Assembly (NCBI GenBank): GCA_035606235.1
Contig: DATNFU010000060.1
Location: 1 to 49,826, forward strand
From: 66-474 sp035606235
Lineage (GTDB): Bacteria > Pseudomonadota > Gammaproteobacteria > Xanthomonadales > Rhodanobacteraceae
Length of the DNA: 49,826 nucleotides
Reading direction: 5' to 3'
A program made the translations under genes and the position numbers. Shown piece after piece: positions 48,294-49,826 of the stretch (within the stretch, counting starts at the first letter, position 1; each line of letters begins with the position of its first letter). A model generated the notes under the pieces. That model was not told where the DNA came from. It did not search any database and saw only the letters and a list, made by a program, of their open reading frames with translations.

Positions 48294-48526
48294 TCCGCGA
48301 CCGTTACAACCCCGTTCCCTTCGACCCGGACGCAAGCCGCGCGCGCTGGATGAAACAGCCCGGCTTCGCGGAAGCCTACGATGCCATGGCCGATGAATAC
48401 GCCGCGCTGGGCGAACTGCTGCGCGCCCGCAAGCAAGCGGGCATGACGCAAGCGGACGTTGCCGAAAGCATGGGCATTGCGCAGGCATCCAAACAACCCG
48501 CCGCAAGGCAAAAGGCGCGCGCGTAG
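48290..48526 (+). CDS. Truncated HTH antitoxin-like protein
   Basis: This encodes 78 residues from a GTG that overlaps the previous stop (GTGA). The N-terminal half (FDPDASRARWMKQPGFAEAYDAMADEYAALGELLRAR...) and the HTH beginning KQAGMTQADVAESMGIAQAS are those of XRE antitoxins of about 90-110 residues. The recognition helix is expected to continue with a pattern like QSAVARLE. Instead it ends in QPAARQKARA and a stop. I see no continuation in the other plus frames, so it is probably a decayed or truncated gene. Confidence 0.6.
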   Translation: MIRDRYNPVPFDPDASRARWMKQPGFAEAYDAMADEYAALGELLRARKQAGMTQADVAESMGIAQASKQPAARQKARA

Positions 48527-48624
48527 CGCCTGCCGTTCACGCCACGGCTAGGCCGGCCAGCCGAACACGGGGAACCTTCACCCGCTGCCGTGGCGATCCT
48601 TTGAAGGGCGCAGGGGGTGCGCTG

Positions 48625-49449
48625 ATGGAATCGAAGCCGGAATGGGTTCCCGTCTGGATATGGAACGAGTATCTGTCGGAGCGCAGTTTCTGGGCAGACT
48701 CCACGAACGATGATGCTGACGACATGCAATACAGCGCGCTTATTGTTGAGCGCTTTGACGCGCTCATACGTGATCGCGGCTGCCAGTGCCTTTGGCGAGC
48801 AATGGATTCTAGACGCGGCAAGCTGAAAGAAAACCTCAGGAGCTACTTCGATCGGAAAGGGTGGCGACCAGACATTCCCATCGGAGGTGAAGCAGAGCGC
48901 GTACTGAGTCACATTGCAGAAGCGGCGGAAGGAATCCCGAAACACGAGCGTTTCTCCGCAGCCGAGCGTCGAGAATCGGGGCTGCGGATTGCAAAGCTAG
49001 CGAACGATCTTTTGACTGCACTAGAAAAAATTGATTTCATTGAACATGGCTTGCCTCGGACGTTCAATGAGTTACACCAGCGAGCAGCGGCGCATATCGC
49101 GATAGAGCTATGCAGAGTCAACGTCGAACGGCTTTCGAGCCAAGGCGTCACTGCTGACGCCTTAGAAGTCATCCAGGAGTGGATGGAAGTTTCCGCGCTA
49201 GCGAGCCTGTCGGATTATCCAACTGCGCTACGAGCTATCGCAGATGGGGGGCAAGAATGGGCTGCGACAACTCCACCAGTGCCTAGAGTGCATTCTGATG
49301 GGGCCGCTAGGCTGTACTTCATACGCGAAATGACAAGTTATTTTCGTGAGTACTACAACACTCCGTTGCGCGAACAAGTCGCCGCACTCACGCGCTGCAT
49401 CTTTAAGTGCGAAATGGATACTCCAACAGTCGCAAAGCTCGCGCCTTGA
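48625..49449 (+). CDS. Unrecognised island gene of lower GC
   Basis: This encodes 274 residues from the ATG at 48625, which follows AGGGGG; a TTG at 48601 would add eight residues. I do not recognise the family. The protein is acidic, largely helical and without a signal peptide or membrane segment. Notable stretches are WVPVWIWNEYLSERSFWAD near the N-terminus, a C-Q-C-L-W motif (about residue 53), and a C-terminal YFIREMTSYFREYYNTPLREQ. GC falls here: 24 of 60 bases at 49021-49080 and 26 of 60 at 49321-49380, against 43 of 60 within the integrase gene (46441-46500). It is probably recent foreign cargo. Confidence 0.7.
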   Translation: MESKPEWVPVWIWNEYLSERSFWADSTNDDADDMQYSALIVERFDALIRDRGCQCLWRAMDSRRGKLKENLRSYFDRKGWRPDIPIGGEAERVLSHIAEAAEGIPKHERFSAAERRESGLRIAKLANDLLTALEKIDFIEHGLPRTFNELHQRAAAHIAIELCRVNVERLSSQGVTADALEVIQEWMEVSALASLSDYPTALRAIADGGQEWAATTPPVPRVHSDGAARLYFIREMTSYFREYYNTPLREQVAALTRCIFKCEMDTPTVAKLAP

Positions 49450-49589
49450 ACCAAGTGCGACCTTTTATCAACGTTCGTTCAATGGAACAAAGCGCGCGCG
49501 TTTGCCACGGTTTGCGCAATTACCGAGGGCATTTACCGCGCTCACTATCCGCATACCGCTGGCACCGCCAGCTTCCAGAGGTATGCGAG

Positions 49590-49820
49590 ATGCACCCCGA
49601 CTATCCCTTGGCGCCGCACATCGCGGCGAAGCTTGAACCCGGCGACCTTGTAACCGAAGCCGAAGCCGCCGCCATTCTCGGCTGCGCCGTCCAGTCGCTC
49701 CGCAATTGGCGATGGAAAGGCAGCGGCGGCCCCCGTGCGAGGAAAATCGGCGCGCGGCTTGTGAGATATCACGTTGCCGACCTGGCCGCCTTCATCGAAG
49801 GCAAGGCGGATGCGGCATGA
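49590..49820 (+). CDS. AlpA/excisionase-like HTH protein
   Basis: This encodes 76 residues. The ATG at 49590 follows AGAGG and starts MHPDYPLAPHIAAKLEPGDL. The HTH_17/MerR-like core is LVTEAEAAAILGCAVQSLRNWRWKGSGG, followed by a wing RKIGARLVRYHVADLAAFIEG. Such proteins act as excisionases or AlpA regulators of P4-type integrases. The longer frame (from 49407) overlaps the previous gene and looks spurious. Its presence with an intact integrase fits a mobilisable element. It ends six bases before the window edge, so the next gene is out of view. Confidence 0.82.
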   Translation: MHPDYPLAPHIAAKLEPGDLVTEAEAAAILGCAVQSLRNWRWKGSGGPRARKIGARLVRYHVADLAAFIEGKADAA

Positions 49821-49826
49821 CCGCGC

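Overview
The window reads as high-GC chromosome of a gammaproteobacterium of the Xanthomonadales (Lysobacterales), probably near Rhodanobacteraceae. The basis is gene order and protein character: ftsK-lolA, zipA beside smc, prfB-lysS, recJ-greA-carBA, dapB-dnaJ-dnaK-grpE-hrcA, recN, fur, bamE, ratA, smpB and ssrA in one neighbourhood. The family assignment is inference; no database search was possible.

Layout. Positions 1-5.1 kb (minus): a partial DUF1275 membrane protein, lolA, ftsK, alanine dehydrogenase. 5.3-9.3 kb (plus): trxB, a FemAB-like acyltransferase translationally coupled to aat, a phasin, an acyl-CoA-binding protein. 9.4-18.2 kb (minus): a PaiB-type FMN protein, zipA, smc, then the compact operon prfB (with its programmed +1 frameshift), lysS, yciI, bolA. 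18.3-24.5 kb is a more variable stretch of small, mostly poorly characterised genes: membrane protein, FMN reductase, exported methyltransferase-like protein, SnoaL-like protein, GDCCVxC protein, isochorismatase-like protein, S9 peptidase. 24.5-34.2 kb: recJ, an rpfE-like gene, greA, carB, carA, an iron/2-oxoglutarate oxygenase, dapB. 34.4-40.1 kb: the heat-shock block hrcA-grpE-dnaK-dnaJ, with a TMEM175-type channel gene wedged between dnaK and dnaJ and two good sigma-32-like promoters. 40.2-46 kb: recN, fur, bamE, an RnfH-like gene, ratA, smpB, a sulfotransferase and the tmRNA gene.

From the 3' end of ssrA (46,007) to the right edge the DNA is accessory. A P4-type tyrosine integrase stands directly downstream of the tmRNA, followed by a HigBA toxin-antitoxin pair with a palindromic operator, two further overlapping HTH genes (the last apparently truncated), an unrecognised gene of clearly lower GC, and an AlpA/excisionase-like HTH gene. 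This is the left part of an integrated element whose other end lies beyond the window.

Intergenic spacers are all shorter than 300 bases. Many carry dispersed repeats: CATTCCGG-bounded elements, GC hairpins followed by CCTAC, and an AGGAGCGCGCCTGCGCGCG element. No CRISPR array, rRNA or tRNA gene was seen. The strongest points for follow-up are the tmRNA-integrated element with its unknown gene, the channel gene inside the dnaK-dnaJ operon, and the coupled pair of aminoacyl-transferase-fold genes.
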